Origin: Motilimonas sp. E26
GTDB taxonomy: Bacteria; Pseudomonadota; Gammaproteobacteria; Enterobacterales; CBDFNC01
DNA: 55,570 bases
Direction of reading: 5' to 3'
NCBI RefSeq assembly: GCF_021278025.1
Contig: NZ_JAIBHJ010000026.1
Location: 1-55,570, forward strand
Below, piece by piece: positions 6,754 to 15,152 of the stretch (the first letter of the stretch is position 1; the number at the start of each line of letters is the position of its first letter). Both the position numbers and the translations under genes were made by a program. The notes below the pieces were generated by a model. That model ran no database searches and was not told the origin of the DNA. It saw only the letters and a program-made list of their open reading frames with translations.

Positions 6754-8133
6754 ATGAAAGTGATGTCGGGTAAGTATTTATCTCCACCAGCGTGCCCATT
6801 TGGCACAATTGGTGATGTTTTGTTTGAGATTAGCAATCAGGGGCTTGATCCTTATAACTATGCTAATTATGCCGTCCGATTTACTGACCAGTACCACTCC
6901 TTCAACGAGTTTAGGCGTAGAGTTAAGCCAGATTTAGAAGTCAAATATTGTTGGTGGCTAACTCGTCTGGCTCGAGATAACACTTTAATCGACCTCACGC
7001 CCTTAGAAGATAAACCATTGCCTCCAGACTTGCCTGAGCAAGTGACCCAAGCTTTGTTGAACACCCCCGAATATACACTATGTTGCCGATTCAATAACTT
7101 GCATGAGTTTAGTCGTGTCTTGTCTCAGATAGATCGCTACACCACGCACGGTGCCATGCTGGGTATTTTAGAGCAAATTGGTGAGCGGGCGCATTTTGAG
7201 CACTTAGCGAATAATCTAGTGGATGATGAGGCGATTTCGAGTAGTCAATTAGAAGGAGCTGCTACGACAACCATACTCGCTAAAGAGATGATCCGAAAAA
7301 AAAGAAAGCCTCGTACTGACGATGAACGGATGATTGTTGGAAACTTTGACCTAATGAAAAAAGCCTGGGAGCTTAAGGATGAGCCGTTTAGCATTGAGCT
7401 CATCAGAAATTTACATAGCACCGGAACGAAAACATTAGAGCAAGAAAAATACACATCTGGCGCATTTAGGACAATGGATGATGTTGCGGTTGTCGATGCA
7501 GAAGGTGAGATTGTTCATCAACCACCCAAACACGACAGTATTGAGAGGTTGCTTACTCGCGTTGTGAAGTGGCTTAATTCCAATGACAGCGGTGTTCATC
7601 CGGTTATTCAAGCTATCACACTTCATTTTGTTATCGGTTATGTGCATCCGTTTCGAGATGGTAATGGAAGAGTCGCTAGAGCTTTGTTTTACTGGTATAT
7701 GTTTAAATCAGGCTATAGTGGCTTTCGTTATATTGCGATATCAGCACTACTCAAAAAAGCACCAATTCAATATGGTGTAAGCTATTTAGATACGGAACAC
7801 GATAATTTAGATCTCACGTATTTTATTAAATTTCAGCTAAAGGTGATCAGCCGTGCCATTGATGAATTTGTTTCGGTTTATCAACGCGAGGCAAACCGGA
7901 TGCAGGAGTTAGAAGAGCTGTATTCTGGTCTAGAAGATATTGAGAGAAAGATCGTTGGGTTTGTTTCAGGTGAGCCTCGTTACCGTAAAAAACCAACGGT
8001 AACGGCACGGGAAGTCGAGAGTTTGCTGGGCATTAGCTACAATAACGCCAAGCAAAAATTGGATGGTATGGTCACATCAGGCATTCTCTCTGCTGAGAAG
8101 ATAGGTAAATCCACCGAATATTTTTTGCAGTAA
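6754..8133 (+). CDS. Fic family protein (predicted AMP-transferase, class II)
   Basis: 459 aa. The Fic active-site motif HPFRDGNGR is at residues 298-306, complete with catalytic His298. An N-terminal auto-inhibitory motif S-x3-E-G (SSQLEG, 163-168) makes it a class II, self-inhibited Fic protein. The C-terminus (about 390-459) looks like a winged helix (VTAREVESLLGISYNNAKQK). The family transfers AMP (or other nucleotide parts) to hydroxyls of target proteins. Class II members of this length are often stand-alone, DNA-binding-domain-linked genes. The start may be ATG 6754 or 6763. No separate antitoxin lies next to it, consistent with cis-inhibition. Targets unknown. It lies within the direct-repeat-bracketed module. 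Confidence 0.9.
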   Translation: MKVMSGKYLSPPACPFGTIGDVLFEISNQGLDPYNYANYAVRFTDQYHSFNEFRRRVKPDLEVKYCWWLTRLARDNTLIDLTPLEDKPLPPDLPEQVTQALLNTPEYTLCCRFNNLHEFSRVLSQIDRYTTHGAMLGILEQIGERAHFEHLANNLVDDEAISSSQLEGAATTTILAKEMIRKKRKPRTDDERMIVGNFDLMKKAWELKDEPFSIELIRNLHSTGTKTLEQEKYTSGAFRTMDDVAVVDAEGEIVHQPPKHDSIERLLTRVVKWLNSNDSGVHPVIQAITLHFVIGYVHPFRDGNGRVARALFYWYMFKSGYSGFRYIAISALLKKAPIQYGVSYLDTEHDNLDLTYFIKFQLKVISRAIDEFVSVYQREANRMQELEELYSGLEDIERKIVGFVSGEPRYRKKPTVTAREVESLLGISYNNAKQKLDGMVTSGILSAEKIGKSTEYFLQ

Positions 8134-8187
8134 GAGTGGCAATATCTGTATATGGCTACAGTATCGTGGTTAATAAGCTCAAGGTGA

Positions 8188-8670
8188 TTAGTTGTTGTCG
8201 AGCAATGAGTTAAGCATATTCGATGAGGACGGTATTAGACCCACTTTTAGACCAAAAGGTTTGAAGACTTTATTCAATATGTCTGTTTTGTAATTACCAC
8301 GATCATTCTCTATATCCGAGAGTGTTTTTCGGGACACATCGACGAGCTTGGCGTAAACATCTTGCTTTAAACCTAGCACATTGATTCGAAGCTCTTTTAG
8401 TGCCTGGCCTTGAGTTAGTTCGCCGAATAACAGTTGTTTAACTATTTGATTGACTATCTTGCTGCGTTCGGCTGCTTTTGTCGGTAGGGTCTTTTTTGAT
8501 GCTCTTTGAGACGTTCGTGATCCAGTGTTAACAGCATCAGCTTTGACCTTGTCATCACTTTTTATCTGTTGGACGCTTGTGTTTTGTTTGCGATTTTGTC
8601 GAAGGTGATTGACGACGTCATTTACAGACTCTTTGGATGAATTGGTATGATTGCTCATAACAGCCCCCAC
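8188..8670 (-). CDS. XRE-type HTH regulator (HipB-like antitoxin)
   Basis: 160 aa. A long polar, Lys/Ser/Thr-rich N-terminus (about 1-75) precedes a helix-turn-helix domain: LTQGQALKELRINVLGLKQD, then YAKLVDVSRKTLSDIENDRG as recognition-helix region and KVFKPFGLKVGL at the end. This is typical of regulators coupled with HipA kinases. Start ATG 8670 overlaps the hipA fragment stop region by 16 nt; ATG 8658 is an alternative. The order hipA then regulator is the reverse of E. coli hipBA. It appears intact although its partner is deleted internally, so it may act as an orphan repressor. Confidence 0.8.
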   Translation of the reverse strand: MGAVMSNHTNSSKESVNDVVNHLRQNRKQNTSVQQIKSDDKVKADAVNTGSRTSQRASKKTLPTKAAERSKIVNQIVKQLLFGELTQGQALKELRINVLGLKQDVYAKLVDVSRKTLSDIENDRGNYKTDILNKVFKPFGLKVGLIPSSSNMLNSLLDNN

Positions 8671-9106
8671 TTTTTCAATTTTTCAGGGATGTGATTAAAT
8701 CCAATCGCGGGCATTTCTATGATCTGCTCTGGAACCCCACGAGCTATCAGTCTTTGTTTAAGCTCAAGGCATTTTTGTGTGGTATTTTTAAGCTCGCTAA
8801 GTAAAAACTCACTCGGCACAAGATCAGACAGTGATTCTGCAATACCGATAAAATTGTAAGTGCCACCAATTTCTAGTGGTGCTTTCCATTTTGTCGTTCT
8901 TGGGATGCCTTCGGGATCGGCTTTCATTGGGGCAAAATCGTAGATAGGGGCTAACTTAATATAACCATCACCTTTTAAGAATGAGGTGTTTCTACCATAG
9001 GAAATGAAATGACAGCAATATCTAGCCATTCACCTTTGATAAAAGCTTGTATGGTTAATTCTTCCACCGAGAACTCCAGTCTATTAATGAGTAGTATGGT
9101 ACTCAT
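8655..9106 (-). pseudogene. hipA-like kinase gene with large internal deletion
   Basis: The C-terminal ~120 aa carry HipA hallmarks: GRNTSFLKGDGYIKLAPIYD, FAPMKADPEGIPRTTKW. The canonical NVDNHxRN catalytic block upstream is missing. From ATG 9106 a different frame gives an N-terminus (MSTILLINRLEFSVEELTIQ, then AFIKGEWLDIAVISF) that resembles the first residues of this HipA subfamily. N- and C-terminal pieces meet near 9015 out of frame, so roughly two thirds of a ~400-aa gene was deleted. Kinase activity must be lost. The XRE gene downstream remains open. Confidence 0.75.
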
Positions 9107-9171
9107 TAGGCTTAATTTGATCAATTAATGTATAAAATATTACGCATTAATAGATAAGGAAGCCTGTAGAC

Positions 9172-9262
9172 CAGAGCTTGCTCAGGGAATGGGCTTAGGA
9201 TAAGTCATCAATCGTGATATTCGCGCAGCGAGCTGCTCCTCTATATTTTCACCCGCGCCTTT
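9172..9262. repeat. ~85-bp direct repeat copy B
   Basis: Counterpart of 6445-6530. It is the ssrA-proximal fragment of the integrase-associated sequence and lies about 540 bp from the ssrA 3' end. Confidence 0.8.
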
Positions 9263-9501
9263 GGTGATAGCGCCTCGTCTATGGGACCGCAAATATTCAG
9301 GATTATCATTGTAACTGTATGCCAATGAAAGAGTTGCTTTCTGCTTGTGTGGTTGAAGCGAAATAAGCGCTGGGTGATTGACATTGGCGGTGTGAACAGT
9401 CTTCATGTTTCCTGTCTTGCAAGGTGGTCATATTTCCCCTCGAGTAGTAAAACAAACCTAAATCCGCATAAATGTGCGAGGAAACCAAGCAATATGAATG
9501 A

Positions 9502-9648
9502 TTAGTTCTAGCCGCAATAACGCGATTAGAATCTGCAAACACTCAAGCCATTGTCGCTGCCACGGGTATCCCTGAGCGAAAAGTGCAATCAGCCGCTAAT
9601 GCATTAGTAAAAAATTTGGGTGAGATATTCAAAGAGATCGGCCTGTAG
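9502..9648 (+). pseudogene. Winged-HTH-like fragment beside ssrA
   Basis: A 48-codon frame after TGA 9499-9501 with no start codon: LVLAAITRLESANTQAIVAA, then TGIPERKVQSAANALVKNLG, ending at TAG 9646. Spacing of the hydrophobic positions and the TGIPERKVQ turn fit a winged helix-turn-helix. It is probably the surviving 3' end of a small regulator of an integrated element. Family not identified. Confidence 0.45.
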
Positions 9649-9752
9649 GCACTTGATATCTGAACTGCCAACTACCTGATTTTGCGAGGGTTAAGTCACG
9701 CATGTTTAGTACCTACTTTTAGTACCAACAGCTTACACACAAAATTACAGAT

Positions 9753-9790
9753 AAAAAAAAGGCGTTAACTCAATGAGTTATCGCCTTTTC
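9753..9790 (-). terminator. Rho-independent terminator of ssrA
   Basis: On the minus strand AAAAGGCGATAACTC-ATT-GAGTTAACGCCTTTTTTTT forms a strong stem followed by a U tract, just downstream of the tmRNA CCA end. Confidence 0.85.
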
Positions 9791-9797
9791 TATAGAT

Positions 9798-10151
9798 TGG
9801 TGGAGCTGGCGGGAGTTGAACCCGCGTCCGAAAAACCTACATCCTCGGTACTACATGCTTAGTTAGTCTTTTAGTTAACCACCGCAACTCCGACTAACAG
9901 GATTTGAAATGGCGAGCCTGATACTATTTCGCGGTTCAGCCTCAGACAAGCTTCCCTCGCTATTCTATGTAGATGACCTTCCTGAACCCTGCCCATAGAA
10001 GAGACCTGGGAGGAAGGCTAGCTAGCCTAAGCTGCTAGAGCGTAGTTATCGTCGTTTGCAACTATAACTTTTGCGGCTTTTTTACGAGGCCAGCCGCACC
10101 TCGGCATGCACCTTGGGTTTCGTGAATCTCGTCGAATCCTAAATCAGCCCC
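9798..10151 (-). ncRNA. ssrA: tmRNA (transfer-messenger RNA)
   Basis: The 5' end is GGGGCTGATTTAGGATTCGAC (reverse of 10131-10151). The 3' end is a tRNA-like T arm (GGTTCAACTCCCGCC) with acceptor AGCTCCA-CCA at 9798. The tag reading frame lies at 10059-10027 on the minus strand and encodes ANDDNYALAA followed by TAG. With SmpB and alanylation it enters stalled ribosomes, swaps the message and tags the product for ClpXP/FtsH-type proteases. Length is 354 nt, normal for gammaproteobacteria. smpB lies just upstream on the same strand. The 3' end is a common island integration site, and integrase debris lies immediately beyond it. Confidence 0.97.
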
Positions 10152-10197
10152 AAGTTGTTACAGGCAGTTTACAAGAAACTGTCACATCTAGAAAGCA

Positions 10198-10683
10198 CTA
10201 TCTTACTTTATGTTTCATTGTGCGTTCTTTTTGTACTTGCCACTCGCGATCTTTAATGTCGGCACGCTTGTCGTGGTCTTTTTTACCTTTAGCCAAGGAT
10301 ATTTCAAGCTTGACCCAGTTTTGCTTCCAGTACATTGCGGTTGCAACAAGGGTGTAACCTTGTCTTTCAACTTTACCAATGAGGGTTTCTAGCTCTTTGC
10401 GCTTAAGTAATAAACGACGGCTGCGCATGGGTTCACAAACCACATGAGTAGAAGCTTTATCAAGAGGAACGATGGTCGCTGCTAACAAAAAAGCTTCGCC
10501 ATTTTTTAAGAAGACGTAGCTATCAGCGATGTTTGCTTTACCTGCGCGTAGAGATTTTACTTCCCAACCTTGCAGTTCAAGACCGGCTTCCATTTTACTT
10601 TCTAAATGAAATTCATGACGCGCCTTTTTGTTAAGGGCGATGGTATTTGAGCCGGATTTTGTTTTTGAGTTCTTTTTAGCCAT
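10198..10683 (-). CDS. smpB: SsrA-binding protein SmpB
   Basis: 161 aa, the normal length. It binds the tRNA-like domain of tmRNA and the ribosomal decoding centre during trans-translation. Family sequence is continuous: [53 protein letters not shown], and the basic C-terminal tail ([18 protein letters not shown]...) that becomes helical in the mRNA channel. Start ATG 10683 is the only sensible start. It precedes ssrA in the same direction with a 46-nt gap and is divergent from ratA, the usual gamma arrangement. Confidence 0.97.
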   Translation of the reverse strand: MAKKNSKTKSGSNTIALNKKARHEFHLESKMEAGLELQGWEVKSLRAGKANIADSYVFLKNGEAFLLAATIVPLDKASTHVVCEPMRSRRLLLKRKELETLIGKVERQGYTLVATAMYWKQNWVKLEISLAKGKKDHDKRADIKDREWQVQKERTMKHKVR

Positions 10684-10912
10684 AGCTGCGTATTATATTC
10701 TATTCGGCTGGTATGAGAAAGCAGTAGCATAAATGAAAAAGGTGAAATAAAGGAGTGTTATGGTGTCATATTGGGGTATTTATTTGATGTTAAGATAGTA
10801 AAGAGCATTATTTTGCGTTTTTGTTGAATGCTATTTTGTATTTGATGGAAAAAATCGCCGATTTTGTTTTATTGTCGGGTAAAATAGTTTTTTTGTGTTG
10901 AGAGCAGTGGAA

Positions 10913-11347
10913 ATGGCACAGATTTCAAAATCGGCACTGGTGATGTTTAGTGCCACTGAAATGTTTGATTTAGTTAATGATGTTAATGCGTATCCCGAGT
11001 TTCTTCCGGGCTGTTCAGGCAGTGCAGTGTTGGCACACTCCGATAATTTGATGCGCGCATCAGTTAATGTTGCTAAGGCTGGCATTAAAAAAACATTCAC
11101 TACCGAGAATATTTTGGTGCCTAGCGAGCGCATTATTATGCAGTTGGTTGATGGCCCATTTAAGCATCTTCGCGGTGGCTGGACCTTTACTCCCCTTGAC
11201 GATAAGGCTTGTAAAGTGGCGCTGGATTTAGAATTTGAATTCAGTAGTAAATTGGTTGAAGTGGCATTTGGCCGAGTATTCCACGATTTATGCCACGCTA
11301 TGATTAAAGCCTTCACTGAGCGAGCCAAAGAGGTATATCGTGTCTGA
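10913..11347 (+). CDS. ratA: RatA, START-domain/coenzyme Q-binding protein family
   Basis: 144 aa from ATG 10913 (MAQISKSALV matches the family start); the frame is open to GTG 10895 but without support. Conserved blocks are FDLVNDVNAYPEFLPGCSGS, VAKAGIKKTFTTEN and VDGPFKHLRGGWTFTP. It belongs to the polyketide cyclase/START (Coq10-like) superfamily. E. coli RatA was reported to inhibit 70S ribosome association, whereas the fold suggests ubiquinone/lipid binding; the cellular role is unsettled. It overlaps ratB by 8 nt, so the pair is translationally coupled. Confidence 0.92.
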   Translation: MAQISKSALVMFSATEMFDLVNDVNAYPEFLPGCSGSAVLAHSDNLMRASVNVAKAGIKKTFTTENILVPSERIIMQLVDGPFKHLRGGWTFTPLDDKACKVALDLEFEFSSKLVEVAFGRVFHDLCHAMIKAFTERAKEVYRV

Positions 11348-11690
11348 ACTGACAATTAAGGTTGAAGTCGCTTATGCAACGCCCGAAAAACAAAAAATTA
11401 TTGCTTTGAATGTTGAAAAAGGGCTGACCATTAAAGAGTGTATTTTGCGCTCTCATATCCACCATGTCTTCCCTGAGATCGATGTTGATAAGGCCAAGGT
11501 AGGGATTTTTAGTCGTCCGGCTAAGCTCACGGATGAAGTTCAAAACCTTGACCGAATTGAGATATACCGTCCTTTAATTGCTGATCCTAAAGAAATGCGT
11601 AAGTTACGCGCGCAGCGCGCGAAGGAAGAAGGCCGGGCTGATAAAACCACTGGTGGACGAGTGACTCCGCGTGGTAATACAGAAAAATAA
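11340..11690 (+). CDS. ratB: RatB/RnfH family ubiquitin-like-fold protein (UPF0125)
   Basis: 116 aa from GTG 11340, inside the 3' end of ratA. The RnfH signature is clear: VEVAYATPEKQKIIALNVEK, GLTIKECI, VGIFSRPAKLTDEV, DRIEIYRPLIADPKEMRKLR. The family has a beta-grasp fold; the function is not established. A 20-residue basic, Arg/Lys-rich tail extends beyond the E. coli protein (about 96 aa). A bidirectional terminator separates it from convergent bamE. Confidence 0.9.
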   Translation: MSELTIKVEVAYATPEKQKIIALNVEKGLTIKECILRSHIHHVFPEIDVDKAKVGIFSRPAKLTDEVQNLDRIEIYRPLIADPKEMRKLRAQRAKEEGRADKTTGGRVTPRGNTEK

Positions 11691-11707
11691 GTTAAGTCAT
11701 TTTACTT

Positions 11708-11739
11708 ATTAAAAAAGCGAGCTAGGCTCGCTTTTTTAA
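11708..11739. terminator. Bidirectional terminator between ratB and bamE
   Basis: AAAAAAGCGAGC-TAG-GCTCGCTTTTTT reads as a GC stem with a T tract on both strands, serving the convergent genes. Confidence 0.85.
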
Positions 11740-11777
11740 TACTGAATGTTACTCAGCTGTGTACTTAACTAGGTTTT

Positions 11778-12140
11778 TTAATTTGTTAAGCTTTGGTCGC
11801 TAAATTTTTCAGTGATTGCTGGGTCGCCTGAAACACGAATAAGCTTTTCGTTGCCAAACACTAGCTCCATTTGCGATTGTTCTAATTTTTCACCGCCGGG
11901 CTTGAAGTAATATAGGTAGTACCATTTATTACTATCAAATGTGTCGATCAGCATCGGAGAGCCCATAACATAGCTAACTTGCTCTTTAGTCATGCCTAGA
12001 CTGAGTTTATCGATTTGCTCCGCCTCAACGAAATTGCCTTGAGCAACGTCAATTTGGAATACGATCTTGTCATAGATAGCAGAGCAGCCGCTAAGAGAAA
12101 GTGAGAATGCTGCAGCAGCGATAAGGCTTTTTAGTCGCAT
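11778..12140 (-). CDS. bamE: Outer membrane protein assembly lipoprotein BamE
   Basis: 120 aa. A lipoprotein signal with lipobox LSGC puts the acylated Cys at about residue 19. The SmpA/OmlA domain follows: QIDKLSLGMTKEQVSYVMGS, then LIDTFDSNKWYYLYYFKPGG. It is a nonessential subunit of the BAM complex that supports BamA-BamD contact at the inner leaflet of the outer membrane. Placement between ratAB and recN is the standard gamma synteny. No anomaly seen. Confidence 0.95.
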   Translation of the reverse strand: MRLKSLIAAAAFSLSLSGCSAIYDKIVFQIDVAQGNFVEAEQIDKLSLGMTKEQVSYVMGSPMLIDTFDSNKWYYLYYFKPGGEKLEQSQMELVFGNEKLIRVSGDPAITEKFSDQSLTN

Positions 12141-12286
12141 AGATCCGTTTCATTAAGGTGAATATCAGCGGCAAATCATACCCAGTCTGGTGCTGGAAGT
12201 AAAAACTTGCCGTGATTATTTTCATTATCTAGCGCAAATTTATTGAATTTATCGCGCTTATTTCTTGGTTTAGGCTTATATGTGGG

Positions 12287-13957
12287 CTACTGAATTAATA
12301 ACTCTTGTGCGTTGGCTAGGGTTTTTTCGGTAATGGCGTCGCCACCTAATAGCCTTGCTAGCTCTTCTAGTCTTTGCTCAGGTTTGAGTGCATGCATTGA
12401 TGTTTGTGTGCTGGTGCCATCGGTTTCTTTGCTGACAAACATTTGTTGATGGCCGTGGCCTGCGACTTGCGGTAGATGAGTGACACAAAATACCTGAGTG
12501 GTTTCACCTAGTTTTCGCAATAGCTTGCCAACCACTGAGGCGGTTGCGCCACTGATGCCGACGTCAACTTCATCAAAAATCATGGTTGGAGTTGAGGCTT
12601 TTTGCGAAGTGATCACTTGTAGCGCTAAGCTGATGCGTGATAATTCGCCTCCCGAGGCAACTTTACCTATGCTCTGCAAGGGTTGGCCGGGGTTTGTGGT
12701 GACGCTGTAGTTTACGGTATCTATGCCCATTGATGTTATTTCTGCATTTTCATCGGCGAGCACATCAATTAAAAATTGCCCTGACGGCATGCTTAATTGG
12801 TGCATGCTTTCACTGATTTTTTGGCTAAGTTCTTCGGCATAGCGTTGGCGACTTTGGCTCAGCTTTTTGGCCTCTTCTAGGTAGCTGGCACGTACATTCG
12901 CCAGTTCTTTTTCTAGCTGGGCCGCTCGCTCTTCTGAGTTTGAGATACCGTCGAGTTCTTTTGCTAACTCTTGATGCTTTTTACATAGCTCTTCTGGTGG
13001 TACTTGATGCTTGCGGGCAAGCTGCATAGCCTGGCTTAAGCGGTTGTCTAGGTAGTTAAATTGCTCAGGATCCATTTCTAAGCTTTCACAATAATTTCTG
13101 AGTTGCGAGCTGGCTTCTTCAACTTGAATGATGGCTTCTTGTAGTATGCTGGTGATTTCAGATAAAGCAGGATCATTATCTGCTTGGCTTTCTACGCGGT
13201 TTGCCGACATTTGCAGTAAGCTGAGTGCGTTCACTTCATCGTTTTCATAAAGGATGTCTAGCCCTGCTTGGCATTGTTCCATTAGGGTTCCGCTATTTGC
13301 TAACTTTTTGTGTTCTTGCTCAATTTCTTCAAATTCATTAGGTTGCAGTGCAAACTCGTCAAGCTCTTGTACTTGATACTCTAATAGTTGTTTACGGGCT
13401 TCGTTTTCAGCTTGTTGTTGCTGTAGATGGCGCAGCTCTTTATTCAGAAACTGCCAACCTTGATAGTTGTCTTTAACTTTGCGTAATAGAGCCTTATGGC
13501 CGGCATAACCGTCCAGTAATTGCATTTGCACATCTGGACGAAGCAAGGTTTGATGTGCATGTTGGCCGTGAATGTGTACTAACAATTGGCCTAGGTTTTT
13601 AAGCTGGGAAAGCGGAACGGGAATGCCATTGATATAGCCACGCGATCGGCCCTCATGGGTCACTGTGCGGCGTAAAATACAGTCGTTTTCGTTTTCTAGC
13701 TCGTTGTCTTGCAGCCAACGTTGTGCGGCTGGGATGTGCTGTAAGGAAAATCGTGCAATGATCTCAGCTTTTTTTGCGCCGGGGCGCACCATGTGGGCAT
13801 CGGCGCGGTCGCCTAAGCAAAGGCCTAAGGCATCAATGGCGATGGATTTACCGGCACCTGTTTCGCCAGTAATGCTGGTCATGCCACCAGAAAGCTCTAA
13901 TTCTAAAAACTTTACAATCGCAAAGTTGGTTACGGTTAGCTGAGTTAACATATACAA
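12287..13957 (-). CDS. recN: DNA repair protein RecN
   Basis: 556 aa SMC-like ATPase. Walker A GETGAGKS is near residues 32-39, a long coiled coil spans about 150-380, the ABC signature is VASGGELSRISLAL, and Walker B is TMIFDEVDVGISG near the C-terminus. It helps process double-strand breaks and cohere sister chromatids in RecA-dependent repair. The frame begins MYMLTQLTVTNFAI; initiation may be ATG 13957 or 13951 (MLTQLTV, the usual family start). Two LexA-like boxes lie upstream, matching the strong SOS control known for E. coli recN. Confidence 0.96.
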   Translation of the reverse strand: MYMLTQLTVTNFAIVKFLELELSGGMTSITGETGAGKSIAIDALGLCLGDRADAHMVRPGAKKAEIIARFSLQHIPAAQRWLQDNELENENDCILRRTVTHEGRSRGYINGIPVPLSQLKNLGQLLVHIHGQHAHQTLLRPDVQMQLLDGYAGHKALLRKVKDNYQGWQFLNKELRHLQQQQAENEARKQLLEYQVQELDEFALQPNEFEEIEQEHKKLANSGTLMEQCQAGLDILYENDEVNALSLLQMSANRVESQADNDPALSEITSILQEAIIQVEEASSQLRNYCESLEMDPEQFNYLDNRLSQAMQLARKHQVPPEELCKKHQELAKELDGISNSEERAAQLEKELANVRASYLEEAKKLSQSRQRYAEELSQKISESMHQLSMPSGQFLIDVLADENAEITSMGIDTVNYSVTTNPGQPLQSIGKVASGGELSRISLALQVITSQKASTPTMIFDEVDVGISGATASVVGKLLRKLGETTQVFCVTHLPQVAGHGHQQMFVSKETDGTSTQTSMHALKPEQRLEELARLLGGDAITEKTLANAQELLIQ

Positions 13958-13976
13958 AATCCATTCAATACAAACA

Positions 13977-13992
13977 CTGTATAAAAAAGCAG
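13977..13992 (-). promoter_or_regulatory. LexA-like box 1 (recN)
   Basis: CTGT-N8-GCAG with an AT-rich spacer; one mismatch from the CTGT-N8-ACAG consensus. It lies 20 nt upstream of the recN start. Confidence 0.55.
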
Positions 13993-13998
13993 TATAGA

Positions 13999-14014
13999 CT
14001 GTTTTTTTATACAG
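13999..14014 (-). promoter_or_regulatory. LexA box 2 (recN)
   Basis: CTGTTTTTTTATACAG matches CTGT-N8-ACAG exactly with an all-A/T spacer, 42 nt upstream of the recN start. Two tandem boxes imply tight SOS repression. Confidence 0.75.
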
Positions 14015-14102
14015 TAAAGTGTCTGAGTGAATTTTATTCTCTAAAAATAAACAGGGTGACCATATTTGTAATATTGGTCACATGGCGCATTGCGCTTGTT
14101 GA

Positions 14103-14984
14103 TTAAAAGGGTTTCTTTTCCCAGCCCAGTTTTTGTTGCAATACACTGAAGTAGCTGTAGTTACTGGGGTGAACCAGCTTTAATTTATGGGAATGTTTTT
14201 TGATCACCACTTCATCACCTGGCTCGACAGGCAGCGTAACATGGCCATCGCAGCTAACTTGCATGGCTGCTTGGTTATGAGGTGAGACGACTAAACGTAC
14301 ATGTGAGTTTGCATCAAGCACAATAGGGCGACTGCTTAAGGTGTGTGGAAACATCGGCACTAGGGTGATGGCGTCAAGATTTGGCGTTAAAATTGGGCCG
14401 CCACCTGAGAGTGAATAGGCCGTTGAGCCTGTTGGCGTTGACACTATCATGCCATCGGCACGTTGGTGCAGCATAAAGCTGCCATTGACGTACACTTCAA
14501 ATTCAATCATGTGGGCGATTTTGTCTGGGTGCAACACGGCTTCATTCACCGCTGTTTGCCGGCTTTGTGGTACTCCTTTGCGAAATACTTCTGCTTCTAA
14601 TAAAAAGCGGTATTCGGTTTGGTAGTTGCCCTGTAATACTTGATTGAGTGGCTCTTCAAATTCATCAGGGTCTAAATCCGTTAAAAAACCGAGGTTGCCA
14701 CGGTTAACGCCGATCACCGCCACGTCGTGTTGTGACAAAATTCGCGCCGCACCAAGCATGTTGCCGTCGCCACCAACCACTATCGCCAAATCGACATGAA
14801 GCCCCAAGGTGTCAACATCCATCGCTTCGCTATCTACAATATCAAGTTCAGCCGCTACCAAGGTTTCAATAATGACCCGATAGCCTCTTTGCTTCAAATA
14901 ATGGTGCAGGGCTTTTAAGGTTTGATTTGCACCTAAATGATTAGGTTTACCAATTAAGCCGATGGAGTTAAATTTTACCGTCAT
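14103..14984 (-). CDS. nadK: NAD kinase
   Basis: 293 aa, as in E. coli (292). It phosphorylates NAD to NADP in the cytosol. Conserved motifs are [14 protein letters not shown] (the GGDGN diphosphate loop), [16 protein letters not shown], and [20 protein letters not shown]. Start ATG 14984 gives the family N-terminus ([12 protein letters not shown]). It is divergent from grpE across a 168-bp gap that holds the grpE heat-shock promoter. No anomaly. Confidence 0.96.
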   Translation of the reverse strand: MTVKFNSIGLIGKPNHLGANQTLKALHHYLKQRGYRVIIETLVAAELDIVDSEAMDVDTLGLHVDLAIVVGGDGNMLGAARILSQHDVAVIGVNRGNLGFLTDLDPDEFEEPLNQVLQGNYQTEYRFLLEAEVFRKGVPQSRQTAVNEAVLHPDKIAHMIEFEVYVNGSFMLHQRADGMIVSTPTGSTAYSLSGGGPILTPNLDAITLVPMFPHTLSSRPIVLDANSHVRLVVSPHNQAAMQVSCDGHVTLPVEPGDEVVIKKHSHKLKLVHPSNYSYFSVLQQKLGWEKKPF

Positions 14985-15082
14985 CTAGTCAACTTTCTAT
15001 TGGGTTGGGCACGTTAAGTGGTGCTAATTAAACAATAATGAAAGGGCTTGCTTAATCTAGCAAGGGTTTTCTTTTCAGCAAG

Positions 15083-15110
15083 GTTGAAACTGCTAGAGTG
15101 ATCCCCATAA
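15083..15110 (+). promoter_or_regulatory. Sigma32-type heat-shock promoter of grpE
   Basis: The -35 GTTGAAA (15083-15089) and -10 CCCCATAA (15103-15110) are separated by 13 nt, close to the CTTGAAA/CCCCATNT consensus and about 43 nt before the grpE ATG. Confidence 0.7.
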
Positions 15111-15152
15111 TAAGGGGCAATGTGTTTTAGTTAATATCTCAATGGAGTAAAC

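Noticed and set aside
9182-9542. Two minus-strand ORFs of 74-78 codons near ssrA
   Set aside because: They overlap the degenerate repeat copy and each other, with no family features. Treated as non-coding remnants.
10831-11355. 174-codon minus-strand ORF over ratA
   Set aside because: Antisense shadow of the conserved ratA gene.
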